DNA of 27,414 nt from Opitutia bacterium (GTDB lineage Bacteria > Verrucomicrobiota > Verrucomicrobiae > Opitutales > Opitutaceae), in contig CANEVO010000054.1 of the NCBI GenBank assembly GCA_947442255.1, positions 1 to 27,414 of the forward strand. The letters are read 5' to 3'. A program made the translations under genes and the position numbers. The notes under the pieces were generated by a model, which was not told where the DNA came from, ran no database searches, and saw nothing but the letters and a program-made list of their open reading frames with translations. Each line of letters begins with the position of its first letter. Position 1 is the first letter of the stretch. Positions 1 through 8,703 of the stretch are shown piece after piece.

Positions 1-2
1 AA

Positions 3-77
3 TGGCTGCCCGGGCAGGGGTCGAACCTGCGACCAAGTGATTAACAGTCACCTGCTCTGCCACTGAGCTACCGGGCA
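3..77 (-). tRNA. tRNA-Asn (anticodon GTT)
   Basis: Read on the minus strand, this folds as a complete cloverleaf. The 7-bp acceptor stem pairs TGCCCGG with CCGGGCA, the D arm contains AGCTCAGTGGCAGAGC, the anticodon loop is CTGTTAA with anticodon GTT, and the T arm carries the GGTTCGA signature. The 3' CCA is encoded in the DNA (positions 3-5) after discriminator G. The GTT anticodon reads AAC and AAU, so this is an asparagine tRNA. It sits alone at the window edge. No integrase gene or repeated tRNA 3' end is visible beside it, so there is no sign that it serves as an integration site here. Confidence 0.96.
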
Positions 78-291
78 AACACGCTACAAGTTAGCGAATT
101 AAGAGCGTTTTGGCCTGCCGTCAGGATTCCCGCTCCTCCCTCGAAACCATCAGAGCGGTTATTACTACGGAACGTCCGCGATCCCGGGCAAGCAAAATGG
201 TGAGACTTAACTCAGGGAATTCCTACTCCCCGGCCGAATGGATCGCCGCGGGTGGCGCCCAAGTGCCTCGTCGCACCGAACGCCCTCTCCC
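78..291. other. Spacer between tRNA-Asn and the aminopeptidase gene, no gene seen
   Basis: About 210 bases lie upstream of the tRNA and downstream of the aminopeptidase stop, both on the minus strand. Open frames here are short, arginine/serine-rich and run into the aminopeptidase gene in antisense, so I take them as chance. I see no convincing terminator hairpin with a T-run after the aminopeptidase stop and no strong consensus promoter for the tRNA. Confidence 0.5.
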
Positions 292-2937
292 TCAGCGCCT
301 CCCCTGCGTCGCCATCCACGCTTCCACCGCCGGCAGCACGCGGGCCTTGAAGGCGGACTTGAATCGGATGTTGTCGGCGGCCTTCGCGGCCTCGGGGACG
401 GCGGACGGACCGAGCTTCCGGGCGACAAAGGCTTCCAGTTCGTCGGCCTGGGCGGCATCGGTGAACCCTTCGCCGATGGCAGCGAAATAGGTGTTGCGCG
501 TGATGAACGCGCCGCCCGCCGGCACCTTCGCAATCAGCGCATCGGCGTTCGCCTGGGCAAACTCCCACGCCATCGCCGGATGCCGCCGGGCGACCGCCGG
601 GACGATCCCGAACCATTGCACGACGCTGCGTTCCTCGGTCAGCGCCAGCTCAAGGGTGCGGCGCGCGAGCACGGGATCGCGCACGGCTTGGAACGCCCGA
701 TAGTAACGGTTCTGTTCCTCCGTACTCGTCGCCGCGCGGGCCATCGCGTGGAGCTTTTCCCACGTCGCGGCATCCGCATACCAGCCGACAATCTGGCAGA
801 CCGGGCTGCGAAGATTCGCCGGCAACGAGGCCGGCTCCGCCACAAACCGCGCGAACCGCCGCCGGGCCTCCGCGATCACATCAGGGTCCCCCGCCCGGCC
901 CAGCGCCGTGATCAACTGCGCCCGCAACACGCTGTCGGTCGTGGGTTCGCCCGGTCGATCCTCCCAGCCGAGCCGCGCCAACGGTCCGCGCAGTCGCTCC
1001 TGCCACCACCGCGCCGAGGCCGCGGCGCCGGGCGTGCCGCGCTGCAGGGACTCAAGCCGGCCGAAGGCATCCAGCACCTGCTCCCAGATCGCCAGCGAGG
1101 TTTCGCCGGGATCGAGCCGTGCCACGAGGTCGAGAAAGCGCGCGACGTCTCCCCTCCCCGCGTCCGTCAGCGCCCAGGCATCGCCGAGGAGGTTGACCCG
1201 ATCGTCCTCCTTCAGCGCCGCAAAATTGTCCGCCAGCGCCTGCGCGAGCGGCGGCGAGTACGAGGCGCGGTAGAAGCCCGTATTGCCCACGTTGATCTTG
1301 ATCGGTGTGCCGGGCTTCACCGGGAGCGTCACGACGTCGCTGGTCCCCTCGAGCAGCACGGTCTGCGCCGCCGCCGGCGTGCCGGCGGGCGCAATCGAGA
1401 CGGGAATCTTCCATTGCAGCGCCGTGGGCGCCGGATCGTTGACGGTGAACCGCTCCTGCGTGAGCCGCACTTCGACGCGGCCATCGGCGTCGCGCGCGTC
1501 AACCTTGACCACCGGAAAGCCCGGCTGCGTCGTCCAGCCCTCGGCAAACGCCCGCACAGGCTTGCCCGACGACCGCTCCAGCGCGCCCCAGAGGTCGGCC
1601 GTGGTCGTATTGCCATAGGCATGACGCGCCATGTAGCCGCGGATGCCGGCGCGGAAATCGCCCTCGCCAAGATAAGCCTCGAGCATCCGGATGAAGCCCT
1701 GGCCCTTCAGGTAGGTGATGTCGTCGAACGCGTCCGACGCTGCGCTCTCGGTCAGCCCCGGCTGTTGAATCGGGTGCGTCGTGCGCCGGGCGTCGCGTCC
1801 CATCGCCGTTTCCTTCTCGGAGTTGGCGCGCAACCAGACCTGCCAGCCGGGATTAAAGTGGTCGGTCGCCTTGGTGCCCATCCAGGACGCGAAGCCCTCG
1901 TTGAGCCAGAGGTTGTCCCACCACGCCATCGTCACGAGGTTGCCGAACCACTGGTGCGCGATCTCGTGCGCGATGATGCTGAAGATGCCCTCCTTCGTGC
2001 TCTGCGAACTCGTCGCCGGATCGAAGAGCAGCGCCGATTCGATATACGTGATGCCGCCCCAGTTTTCCATCGCGCCGCCGAAGCCGCCCGGCACCGCGAT
2101 CTGGTCAAGCTTCGGCAGCGGGTACTTCACGCCAAAATATTCGTTGTAGTAACGCACCAGCTGCTTCGTGGCCTCCATCGCGTAGCGCGCCTGTGGGGTT
2201 TTCCCGGCGGTCGTCCAGATCGCCAGTTGCACGCCGTCGACTTCGTCGCGCAACGCCTCGAGTTCGCCAATGCAGAGGACCACGAGGTAGCTCGACATCG
2301 AGGGCGTGACCCCGAACGCCACCTCGCGCTTGCCGCCCGGGAGTGTGCGCTCCGCCGTGACCGGCGTGTTCGAGACCGCCGTCTCGCCGGCGCCAATCCG
2401 GACCGTCAACTGAAACGTGGCGCGGAAAACCGGCTCGTCCCAGCACGGAAACATCCGGCGCGCGTCGGTCGGCTCCATCTGGGTACCGAGGAAGTTCCGC
2501 TCGCCGGCCGGCGACTGATATTTCTCGAGAAAGAGCCCGGTGGGCTGGCGCGTGATCCGGCCCTTGAACCCGAGGCGCAGCGCGTGCCTTCCCTTGATCA
2601 GCGGAGCCGCGAGGTTGAGGGTCGCCGTCTGCGCCTCGGCATCCACCACCGGCAGCGCCACGCTGGCCCCGTCGACAGCGGCGGCGGTGAATTCCAAATC
2701 GAGGCCATTAAATACCAGCGCTCGGGTCTCCTCGCGAACATCGAGGTCAACCGTCACCTCGCCCACCGTGGCCATGGCAGCGGCGTCGGGCTCGATCGTA
2801 ATCGCGTAGTGAACCGGAATGACCGTCTTCGGTAATTTGCCGGGCGTGGCCGCCAGCGAGAAAGGCTCCTCCGCCCGCGTCCCCGCGAGCGCAGCCAGCA
2901 GGAACGCGAAACCAGCCCGGCAGAGTCGCAGCATCAT
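292..2937 (-). CDS. Secreted M1 family zinc aminopeptidase (aminopeptidase N-like)
   Basis: This is a metallo-aminopeptidase of the gluzincin M1 family, which removes N-terminal residues from peptides. The protein has 881 residues. The M1 exopeptidase motif GAMEN is at about residues 288-292. The zinc site HEIAH is at 324-328, with the third ligand Glu in NEGFASW at 347. An N-terminal beta domain precedes these, and a long helical ERAP1-like C-terminal domain follows. Start choice: the open frame runs back to 3033, but the upstream part lies inside a palindromic repeat and is charged. Starting at 2937 (or the adjacent ATG at 2934) gives a clean signal peptide, MLRLCRAGFAFLLAALAGTR, so the enzyme is probably periplasmic or secreted. 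No strong ribosome binding site is visible. The family call is secure; the exact substrate preference is not. Confidence 0.95.
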   Translation of the reverse strand: MMLRLCRAGFAFLLAALAGTRAEEPFSLAATPGKLPKTVIPVHYAITIEPDAAAMATVGEVTVDLDVREETRALVFNGLDLEFTAAAVDGASVALPVVDAEAQTATLNLAAPLIKGRHALRLGFKGRITRQPTGLFLEKYQSPAGERNFLGTQMEPTDARRMFPCWDEPVFRATFQLTVRIGAGETAVSNTPVTAERTLPGGKREVAFGVTPSMSSYLVVLCIGELEALRDEVDGVQLAIWTTAGKTPQARYAMEATKQLVRYYNEYFGVKYPLPKLDQIAVPGGFGGAMENWGGITYIESALLFDPATSSQSTKEGIFSIIAHEIAHQWFGNLVTMAWWDNLWLNEGFASWMGTKATDHFNPGWQVWLRANSEKETAMGRDARRTTHPIQQPGLTESAASDAFDDITYLKGQGFIRMLEAYLGEGDFRAGIRGYMARHAYGNTTTADLWGALERSSGKPVRAFAEGWTTQPGFPVVKVDARDADGRVEVRLTQERFTVNDPAPTALQWKIPVSIAPAGTPAAAQTVLLEGTSDVVTLPVKPGTPIKINVGNTGFYRASYSPPLAQALADNFAALKEDDRVNLLGDAWALTDAGRGDVARFLDLVARLDPGETSLAIWEQVLDAFGRLESLQRGTPGAAASARWWQERLRGPLARLGWEDRPGEPTTDSVLRAQLITALGRAGDPDVIAEARRRFARFVAEPASLPANLRSPVCQIVGWYADAATWEKLHAMARAATSTEEQNRYYRAFQAVRDPVLARRTLELALTEERSVVQWFGIVPAVARRHPAMAWEFAQANADALIAKVPAGGAFITRNTYFAAIGEGFTDAAQADELEAFVARKLGPSAVPEAAKAADNIRFKSAFKARVLPAVEAWMATQGRR

Positions 2938-2989
2938 CCGCAAATGCTTGCGGTGACGGTCCCGCTGGCCAGCCGAAATGTACGACGGC

Positions 2990-3167
2990 GAACGCGCTTG
3001 GTTTGTCATTCTGAGACGGGTTACCAACGGCAATCCGTTGGGTGGCGGCTTCCCGATGACGCTTCACGCATTGTCGTTCTGAGCGCTAGCGAAGAATCCA
3101 TGCGGTATGGTTACACCGATGATATGGATTCTTCGCTCACGCTCAGAATGACAAACCAAGTGCGTTC
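2990..3167. repeat. Nested inverted repeat of the TTGTCATTCTGAG type
   Basis: The outer arms 2990-3015 and 3142-3167 are inverted copies of 26 bases with a single mismatch. An inner pair, about 3071-3101 and 3122-3153, shares the core TTCTGAGCG..AGCGAAGAATCC and would fold into a long hairpin with a loop of about 20 bases. The phrase TTGTCATTCTGAG therefore occurs three times, twice forward and once inverted. I recall similar CATTCTGAGCG..AGCGAAGAATC repeats in intergenic regions of many unrelated bacteria. It lies between the divergently transcribed aminopeptidase and cytochrome/propeller genes, in a 420-base spacer that otherwise shows no gene. Confidence 0.85.
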
Positions 3168-3358
3168 TTCGGCCGCCTACTGAAACTTCACCTCCCGCCC
3201 TCCCTGTTCGAATCAATGACAGGCAGCGCAGCCTTTTCCCTTCCCCCGGCTGCTCCTAGCTCGAATCTCCGATAACGTTGTGCCCCACGGTCGCCCTTCC
3301 ACTCTCTGTCCTTTGCGCCTTCACGATTACCCAGCCACCAACGTTTAAAATCACGGCC

Positions 3359-5962
3359 ATGAATCACTCCGCCCCTCGGTTCCACCCCCGCCGTGTCGTC
3401 CTGGCCTTGGCCAGTCTCGCCTGCGGGATCGCCGGACTCAACGCGCAGGCACCGGTCACCCCGCCTGGTTTCGACCGCGCCGTCGACGAAGCGGTCGCGC
3501 GCGTCCGGCAGCAGGCCACCGGGCCGACGCTCATCAATGACTCAGTGTTTCGCAATCTGGGCATGAATCCCGCCAACCTCGCAGTGGGTCGGACCCTCTT
3601 CAACACGACCTGCGCCCTGTGCCACCTCGAGGACCTGCGGGGCAAGGCCGGCAATCCCGCTGTCGCTGGCTCCGATTTGACGGACAACATCTGGGACCGC
3701 GGCGGCCGTCCCGCCGACATCTTCACCTCGATCATGAACGGCTCGCTCGACACGGGCATGCCGCCGTGGAAGGACGCCCTGGGCGAGGAGAAGGTCGCGC
3801 TCGTTGTCGCCTACATCCTGAGCCGCCTGCCGGTGGTGGAAACCCCGATTTCGGCGGCCAATGCCGCGCACAACGCGAAGCTGAAGGAGTGGCTCGCCCA
3901 ATGGGACGACATCCCGCGCCCCGCGCCCGGCGAACCGGCCCGGCTCGCCTATTTCCCAGTGCGCCTGCCGGAGGGCGATCTGATCGAGGCCCTCGCGTTG
4001 CTCTATGCCGACGGGCGCGTGCTGCTGTACGATCAAGCGACGCTCGCGCCGCACAGCCTGTGGTCGGACACAACCCTCTCGCGCGACCGCGCGGCGATCC
4101 GGGGCTTCCGCCTTGAGGGCCGGCGCACGATGACGTTCACCGGCGCGTCCAATGCCATCACGCTCTCCGGGGCGTCGGGGGACGGGAATCCGATGAAGCG
4201 CACCTTGGTCGACGTCGTGCGACGCCAGGACAGCATCGAGATTACGACGCGCGCCACCTCTGACTCGGGCGAAGTGGTGACCGGCCGCGAGATGCTGGGC
4301 GTGATCGACTCCGGCGGCGGCACCGTGCTGCGTCGGACGCTGACCTTCGACGGCATTCCCACCGGCGCGAGCCTCGGGCTCACTCCGGGCCGCGTGCAGG
4401 ACACGACGGAGACAAACGCCGGGATCGTCCGGACCACCGGACTGATGCAACCGGCCGGAAACGGCCTCGCGATCGCTCCCGCCGCCGGCGCCCGCAACGT
4501 GGGCGTGGAATGGGTCCACGACTTGGAGTCGACGCCGACCACGGCGGCGCGCGTGGTGAAACCCGCGGGGTTCACCTGGGACGAGTGGTTCCCGGGCTCC
4601 TCGAGGCGGCCGGGTTATCAGGCGGTGCAGCACCCGCTGCCGCGTCTGCCTTCGGGCGAAGCCCGCGTGCTGCCACTGGCCCTGGCAACCGATCCGGTGA
4701 CGGGCACGGTGTACGTGGCTTCCGGAAAACTCGGGGAAATCTTCCGGGTCAAAGTCGATGCCAAGCCGGGCTCGCTGGCCACGCTGACCGATTTCACGGG
4801 GACCCACTTTCAAGACATCCTGGCGATGGCCCATGACGGCCACTCGCTGCTGGTGCAGCACCGGCGCAACCTGACGCGCGTCCTCGACGGCGACCGGGAC
4901 GGCGTCGCCGAGCGTTACGAGCACCTGCTCTCCTTCCCGCAGTTGCTCGATCCGAAATCGTACGACTGGGGCTATGGTCTGGTGCCGGACAAGAAGGGCG
5001 GATACATTGTCAGTTTCGCGACCCACGCGGTGGGCTCGCAGGAAATGAAGGGATCGGGTTCCGCGATCCGGCTGATCCCCGATCCGTCGGGCTGGAAGAC
5101 TGAGGAAGTGGCGTTCGGCATGCGCAATCCGATCGGCTGGACGCCAGGACCGGACGGGGATGTTTTCTTCACGGACAACCAGGGCAACTGGATGGCGAGC
5201 AACCGGCTGTCCCAGCTCGTGCCCGATCGCTATTACGGCTTCCCGAATCCGAAGCAGTTGGATCATCGATCGAAGCCGGTTGGCCCGACGGCGGTGTGGG
5301 TTCCCTACGCCTGGGCGAAATCGATCAACGGCGTGACGTACGACTCGACGGCCGGAAAGTTCGGGCCGTTCGCCGGCCACTTCTTCCTCGCGGAAGTGAT
5401 GGAAGGCGGCGCGATCATCCGGGCGCAATTGGAGAAGGTGAAAGGCCAATACCAAGGGGCCTGCTTCCCGTTCTGGAACCGCGGACTGCTCGGGCCGGTG
5501 ACCGTGACCTTCGATCCGACGGGCCGGCTGTGGGTCGGAAGTCTCACGGAGCCCGGCTGGATGCGACAGCCGGATCGCGGCGCGCTCTACTCGATTGAGT
5601 ACACGGGCGAGGTGCCGTTTGAGATCCAGTCGATTCACGCCCGGCCCGATGGCTTTCGGATCCGCTTCACCGCCCCACCCAATCGACGGGCCGTCGAGGC
5701 GATCTCATACCGGATCGAGCACTATCGCTACGAGTACAGTTCGGCCTACGGATCGCGCGAATTCGACCGGACGGCGGCGCCCGTGAGGAGCGTGAAGATG
5801 CAACCTGACGGGACTGAGGTCGACCTGGTCCTGCCTCCTCTGGTCAAGGGCCGCGTCTACCGCTTCGATCTCGATGTCGGCATCACGTCCGAGCGGGGCG
5901 ACCCGCTGGCGAACGACCGCGCGGCCTACACCCTGAACGAAATTCCGGACGCGACGAATTAA
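3359..5962 (+). CDS. Secreted cytochrome c / beta-propeller dehydrogenase-like protein
   Basis: The protein has 867 residues. An N-terminal signal peptide (arginines, then VVLALASLACGIAG, ending at about residue 31) directs export. A class I cytochrome c domain follows, with heme motif CALCH at 85-89 and a likely axial Met in MPPWKD at 134. The middle is beta-rich. From about residue 440 there is a six-bladed-propeller-like region of the kind seen in glucose/sorbosone dehydrogenase and NHL-type proteins, with the typical run MRNPIGWTPGPDGDVFFTDN. Such proteins are common in Verrucomicrobiota and Planctomycetota and are thought to oxidise sugars or related alcohols in the periplasm. The substrate cannot be read from the sequence. 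Start choice: the open frame reaches back to 3278, but the ATG at 3359 gives the signal peptide. The 3' end overlaps the stop of the next, convergent gene. Confidence 0.85.
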   Translation: MNHSAPRFHPRRVVLALASLACGIAGLNAQAPVTPPGFDRAVDEAVARVRQQATGPTLINDSVFRNLGMNPANLAVGRTLFNTTCALCHLEDLRGKAGNPAVAGSDLTDNIWDRGGRPADIFTSIMNGSLDTGMPPWKDALGEEKVALVVAYILSRLPVVETPISAANAAHNAKLKEWLAQWDDIPRPAPGEPARLAYFPVRLPEGDLIEALALLYADGRVLLYDQATLAPHSLWSDTTLSRDRAAIRGFRLEGRRTMTFTGASNAITLSGASGDGNPMKRTLVDVVRRQDSIEITTRATSDSGEVVTGREMLGVIDSGGGTVLRRTLTFDGIPTGASLGLTPGRVQDTTETNAGIVRTTGLMQPAGNGLAIAPAAGARNVGVEWVHDLESTPTTAARVVKPAGFTWDEWFPGSSRRPGYQAVQHPLPRLPSGEARVLPLALATDPVTGTVYVASGKLGEIFRVKVDAKPGSLATLTDFTGTHFQDILAMAHDGHSLLVQHRRNLTRVLDGDRDGVAERYEHLLSFPQLLDPKSYDWGYGLVPDKKGGYIVSFATHAVGSQEMKGSGSAIRLIPDPSGWKTEEVAFGMRNPIGWTPGPDGDVFFTDNQGNWMASNRLSQLVPDRYYGFPNPKQLDHRSKPVGPTAVWVPYAWAKSINGVTYDSTAGKFGPFAGHFFLAEVMEGGAIIRAQLEKVKGQYQGACFPFWNRGLLGPVTVTFDPTGRLWVGSLTEPGWMRQPDRGALYSIEYTGEVPFEIQSIHARPDGFRIRFTAPPNRRAVEAISYRIEHYRYEYSSAYGSREFDRTAAPVRSVKMQPDGTEVDLVLPPLVKGRVYRFDLDVGITSERGDPLANDRAAYTLNEIPDATN

Positions 5963-6606
5963 CGGTGCCCAAGCAGTGCGGCGACCGGCTCCACCAGTGC
6001 GAGCCCGAGGCGTTCGTGCTGATCGGCATCGAGGTGCACGCCATCGATCACACTGACCCGGGCGACGGCGCTGGCGTCGAAGAACGCGCAGTTCTCGTCC
6101 GCGGCCATTTGCCGGCAGGCGGCGGCCAGGCCCACGCAGCGTTCCTCGGCGCCCGCGAACTTGGGTCCCACGCTCGCGCCCTTCGGATCCTTGATCGCCG
6201 GCGGCGCCAGGATCAGGATCGGCGGAATCGTCATCCCGGGCTCGATCGGGGCGGAACGGATCGCACGAACCAGCGTGGCGACACCCTGCGCGGATTGCCA
6301 CGCGTTGTTCTGGTGGCTCGATTGAAAGTCGTTCGTGCCGAGCATCACGATGATCAGCGCGAGCGGCGAATTGACCTCGATCCGCTGCGGCAGCCCGATG
6401 AGCCCGTTGCGGCCGGCCTTGTAGGGATCCTCCCAGACGGTGCGCCGACCGTTGAGGCAGTCCTCGATCACCCGGACATTGCGGCCCGCGGCGTTGAACC
6501 GGCTTTCGAGGATGCCCGACCAGCGCTGGGCCAAAGGAAGCCGGCGGCGCGTGCCCGGGACGATGCCCCAAGTCAGGGAATCCCCGTAGATAAAGATGGA
6601 CTGCAT
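5959..6606 (-). CDS. SGNH/GDSL hydrolase family protein (arylesterase-like)
   Basis: The protein has 215 residues, normal for a single-domain SGNH hydrolase. Block I is YGDSLTWG with nucleophile Ser10. Block III is GTND at 90-93, with Asn92 expected in the oxyanion hole. Block V is DGVH with Asp188 and His191. These make the complete catalytic set for ester hydrolysis (lipase, arylesterase or acyl-thioesterase type). There is no signal peptide, so it is probably cytoplasmic. Its TAA stop overlaps the TAA stop of the convergent cytochrome gene: the two stops share bases 5960-5961. No clear Shine-Dalgarno sequence precedes the ATG at 6606. The substrate is unknown. Confidence 0.88.
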   Translation of the reverse strand: MQSIFIYGDSLTWGIVPGTRRRLPLAQRWSGILESRFNAAGRNVRVIEDCLNGRRTVWEDPYKAGRNGLIGLPQRIEVNSPLALIIVMLGTNDFQSSHQNNAWQSAQGVATLVRAIRSAPIEPGMTIPPILILAPPAIKDPKGASVGPKFAGAEERCVGLAAACRQMAADENCAFFDASAVARVSVIDGVHLDADQHERLGLALVEPVAALLGHR

Positions 6607-6726
6607 GCTGATTGGGTCGCCGAAACCCCGCCGCCAACGCGAGCGGAAAAATGCGCCCCAAACCGGTTTGTCATCTAATGGAGGACAAACACCCGGGTGG
6701 GAATGGCATCTCCCCGTCGTCGCCGG

Positions 6727-6752
6727 AGTGCCGGTCTCCGGCCGGCGGGAGC
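6727..6752. repeat. GCCGGTCTC-type palindromic repeat, copy 1 (diverged)
   Basis: GCCGGTCTCCGGCCGGC is an imperfect palindrome of the same kind as those at 8447-8472 and 25676-25746. It lies in the spacer upstream of the SGNH hydrolase gene. It is diverged, but the shared core GCCGGTCTC is exact. Confidence 0.6.
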
Positions 6753-6903
6753 CATGATGATCAACGGGCCCGATGACCCGAGGAGGGACGCAGGCTTACT
6801 GCGCCCTCGTGCGCGCCCAATCCGGTTAGGAGTACGGTAACTGAGGGATTGCCTCGGTATCTTGGTGGTTCAACGCCTGATTGGCTCCGGCCCAATCCGG
6901 GTG

Positions 6904-6959
6904 AACCACAAAGACACAGAGAGCACAAAAAACACTCCGGCCTTTGTGCCTTTGTGGTT
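6904..6959. repeat. AACCACAAAG inverted repeat next to the hemG stop
   Basis: AACCACAAAG at 6904-6913 pairs perfectly with CTTTGTGGTT at 6950-6959, and the pairing extends imperfectly inward (ACACAG against CTTTGTGCC). I know this AACCACAAAGNCACAAAG type as a dispersed intergenic repeat in many bacterial genomes. The hairpin begins a few bases after the hemG TGA stop on the minus strand, so it could help end that transcript or protect its 3' end. It has no T-run typical of an intrinsic terminator. Confidence 0.75.
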
Positions 6960-6962
6960 AAT

Positions 6963-8378
6963 TCAGGTTAGGGCCGGCGAAATTTGTCGGTCACCCGTGG
7001 AGCGAAGGTATCCCTGGGTCACTCCCGCGAGCCGGCGGCCGGACTCGATGCAGTTCGCGATCGAGATGCCGTCGCGACAATTGCCGCCGACGAAGAACCC
7101 GGGATTTGCCGTCTCGACCGCGCCGATGGCTGCCTTGAAACGGCCGTAACCGAGGTTGTACTGCGGGATGGCCCGCGGCCAGCGTTGGATGTGCGTGTAG
7201 ATCGGTTCGCCGCGCACCCCGACCAGCGCAGCGAGATCCTCCTGCACCAGCTGCAGGATATCCCGTTCCGCGCGCAGCTCCAGCGCCGGGCGGCGCGTGC
7301 CCCCGATGAAGGTCGTCAGGCCCACGCAGCCATCGGGCGCCCGACCGGGAAAGAGCGTGCTCGAAAAGAGCGTGCCGAGAATGGAGAACGGCTCCACCTC
7401 CGGCACCAACACGCCGAATCCATCGAGCGGATGCGCTACCGCCTCGCGCCGGTAGCCCGTGAACACCGAGGCCACCGGCGGCTGTATGACGTCACGGAGC
7501 ACGCCGAGCCGGGTGCTCTCCGGCATATCGTCGCACCGCAGCGCGGCCAGCGCATCGCCCGGAAGCGCCGACACCACCGCCGCAAATTCCTCGGTCGCGC
7601 GGCCGGAGATCGGTTCAAAGTCGACGAACCACCGGGCGCCTTGCCGGCGGATCCCGCGCACGGTGCATTGCAGCCGGACGGCGTCACCCAGCTGCCCGAC
7701 GATCGCGAGCGGCAGTTCCTCAAGTCCGTTCGGAAACGAAAAGATCCGGCCCTTCGCTCCACCGCTGGTGTTGCGGCGCTTCAACGCCCCGCGAATCAGC
7801 GAGCCATGCTCCTGCTCTAGGGCGTGCAGCTTGGGGAAGGCGTGTCGCACGGAGAGCTGCGCCGGGTCGCCCGCATAGACTCCGGCCACGAAGGGATTGA
7901 TCGCGTAATCGAGAAACTCCTGCCCCAGCCGCCGGCGCACGAAATCCGCCACGCTCTCCACATCGTCCGCCGGGCCGCGGGGCCGCCACGGTTCGCCGAG
8001 CAGGTGCCGTTTGGCGCGCCACGAAAACAACTTCGTCTCGATGAAGCCGAACGGCGAAGTCGGCAGCGCCACGAGTTGCCGGCCGCGAACGATGTACCGC
8101 TGCCGGGCCGCCGGGGACGCAAAGATGCGCCGCGCGCCGAGCCCGACCTCGTCGATGAACGCCGCGACTTCCGGCGCGCCCTCGAGCAGGGAATTGGGGC
8201 CGAGCTCATGCAGCCAGCCCTCCTTCGTGGGCAGCGCCCCGATCGCTCCGCCGGGCCGGATGGACTGCTCGAAGACGACCGGCCGCAGTCCGGCTTTCTG
8301 CAGCCGCCACGCCGCCGTCAGCCCGGTGATCCCGCCACCGAGGATTGCAATCCGGGAACCGGGAGATGCTTCAGCCAT
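6963..8378 (-). CDS. hemG: Protoporphyrinogen oxidase (FAD-dependent, HemY type)
   Basis: This FAD-dependent amine-oxidase-fold enzyme oxidises protoporphyrinogen IX to protoporphyrin IX, or coproporphyrinogen III in the coproporphyrin-dependent branch, late in heme synthesis. The protein has 471 residues, the usual length. It starts with the dinucleotide-binding motif GGGITGLTAAWRLQKAG at about 14-30, with acidic Glu37 at the end of the second strand, then RPGG and an ELGPNSLL segment typical of this family. The C-terminus has the closing FAD motif (FVGGNCRDGISIANCIESG). This type is called hemY in Bacillus and hemG in family-based annotation; it is unrelated to the flavodoxin-like HemG of E. 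coli. No other heme gene is adjacent. Its product could serve the cytochromes encoded nearby, though that is only inferred. Confidence 0.92.
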   Translation of the reverse strand: MAEASPGSRIAILGGGITGLTAAWRLQKAGLRPVVFEQSIRPGGAIGALPTKEGWLHELGPNSLLEGAPEVAAFIDEVGLGARRIFASPAARQRYIVRGRQLVALPTSPFGFIETKLFSWRAKRHLLGEPWRPRGPADDVESVADFVRRRLGQEFLDYAINPFVAGVYAGDPAQLSVRHAFPKLHALEQEHGSLIRGALKRRNTSGGAKGRIFSFPNGLEELPLAIVGQLGDAVRLQCTVRGIRRQGARWFVDFEPISGRATEEFAAVVSALPGDALAALRCDDMPESTRLGVLRDVIQPPVASVFTGYRREAVAHPLDGFGVLVPEVEPFSILGTLFSSTLFPGRAPDGCVGLTTFIGGTRRPALELRAERDILQLVQEDLAALVGVRGEPIYTHIQRWPRAIPQYNLGYGRFKAAIGAVETANPGFFVGGNCRDGISIANCIESGRRLAGVTQGYLRSTGDRQISPALT

Positions 8379-8703
8379 GGGAGGTCCATTTCATCACATC
8401 CAAACGTTCACGGACTTCGCCCGACCCTGCAAGCGACCGTTCATCGTGGCGCCGGTCTCGGACCGGCGGCCCTGAGTTTGGACAGGAGGGACAGGACAGG
8501 GGAGAGGATGAACAGGATTCGGCAGGGATCCGAGTGGCATCCGTTCGCGGATACCCAAAACCTTGGACCGCTTCCGTCGTGCAAGGTTAGCCGTCGACCA
8601 TTCGACCGGAATCGACGGCGCCCACGATTGACTCGATTCGACCCCCTCCTCTTTTTACCACCTACCCGCCGGCTCTGCGGCCGCACCCCTGCCCCCATTC
8701 CTG
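8379..8703. other. Divergent spacer before the DUF1592 gene, with repeats
   Basis: This 325-base divergent spacer lies between hemG (minus) and the DUF1592 gene (plus), so promoters for both should lie here, but I find no confident consensus pair. It contains a GCCGGTCTCGGACCGGC palindrome at 8447-8472. From about 8480 to 8530 it has a purine-rich run with the word ACAGG repeated four times, similar to degenerate ACAGGAT repeats known from other bacterial spacers. Confidence 0.5.
8447..8472. repeat. GCCGGTCTC-type palindromic repeat, copy 2
   Basis: GCGCCGGTCTCGGACCGGCG-like palindrome in the divergent spacer between hemG and the DUF1592 gene. Its core matches both arms of the repeat at 25676-25746 except at one or two positions. 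This shows a dispersed family within the window. Confidence 0.75.

Larger units (their letters stand above)
6607..6962. other. Spacer with two palindromic repeats, no gene
   Basis: This 356-base stretch separates the SGNH hydrolase gene and hemG, both on the minus strand. It holds a GCCGGTCTC/GGCCGGC palindrome at about 6727-6752 and an AACCACAAAG inverted repeat at 6904-6959 that abuts the hemG stop. The remaining bases show no plausible reading frame or recognisable regulatory site. Confidence 0.6.

Noticed and set aside
3..77. tRNA-Asn as an integration site of a mobile element
   Set aside because: No integrase, no second copy of the tRNA 3' end and no change in gene style to the right. 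The left side is outside the window.
238..2835. An 865-codon open frame on the plus strand opposite the aminopeptidase gene
   Set aside because: It is the antisense shadow of a clearly recognised M1 peptidase in high-GC DNA. The translation is arginine-rich and low in complexity, with no family features.
2990..3167. CRISPR array or insertion-sequence ends
   Set aside because: The copies are inverted rather than regularly spaced direct repeats, and there is no transposase gene between or beside them.
3542..5638. A 698-codon minus-strand open frame opposite the cytochrome/propeller gene
   Set aside because: Arginine/histidine-rich antisense frame with no domain. The plus strand has heme and propeller motifs and a signal peptide.
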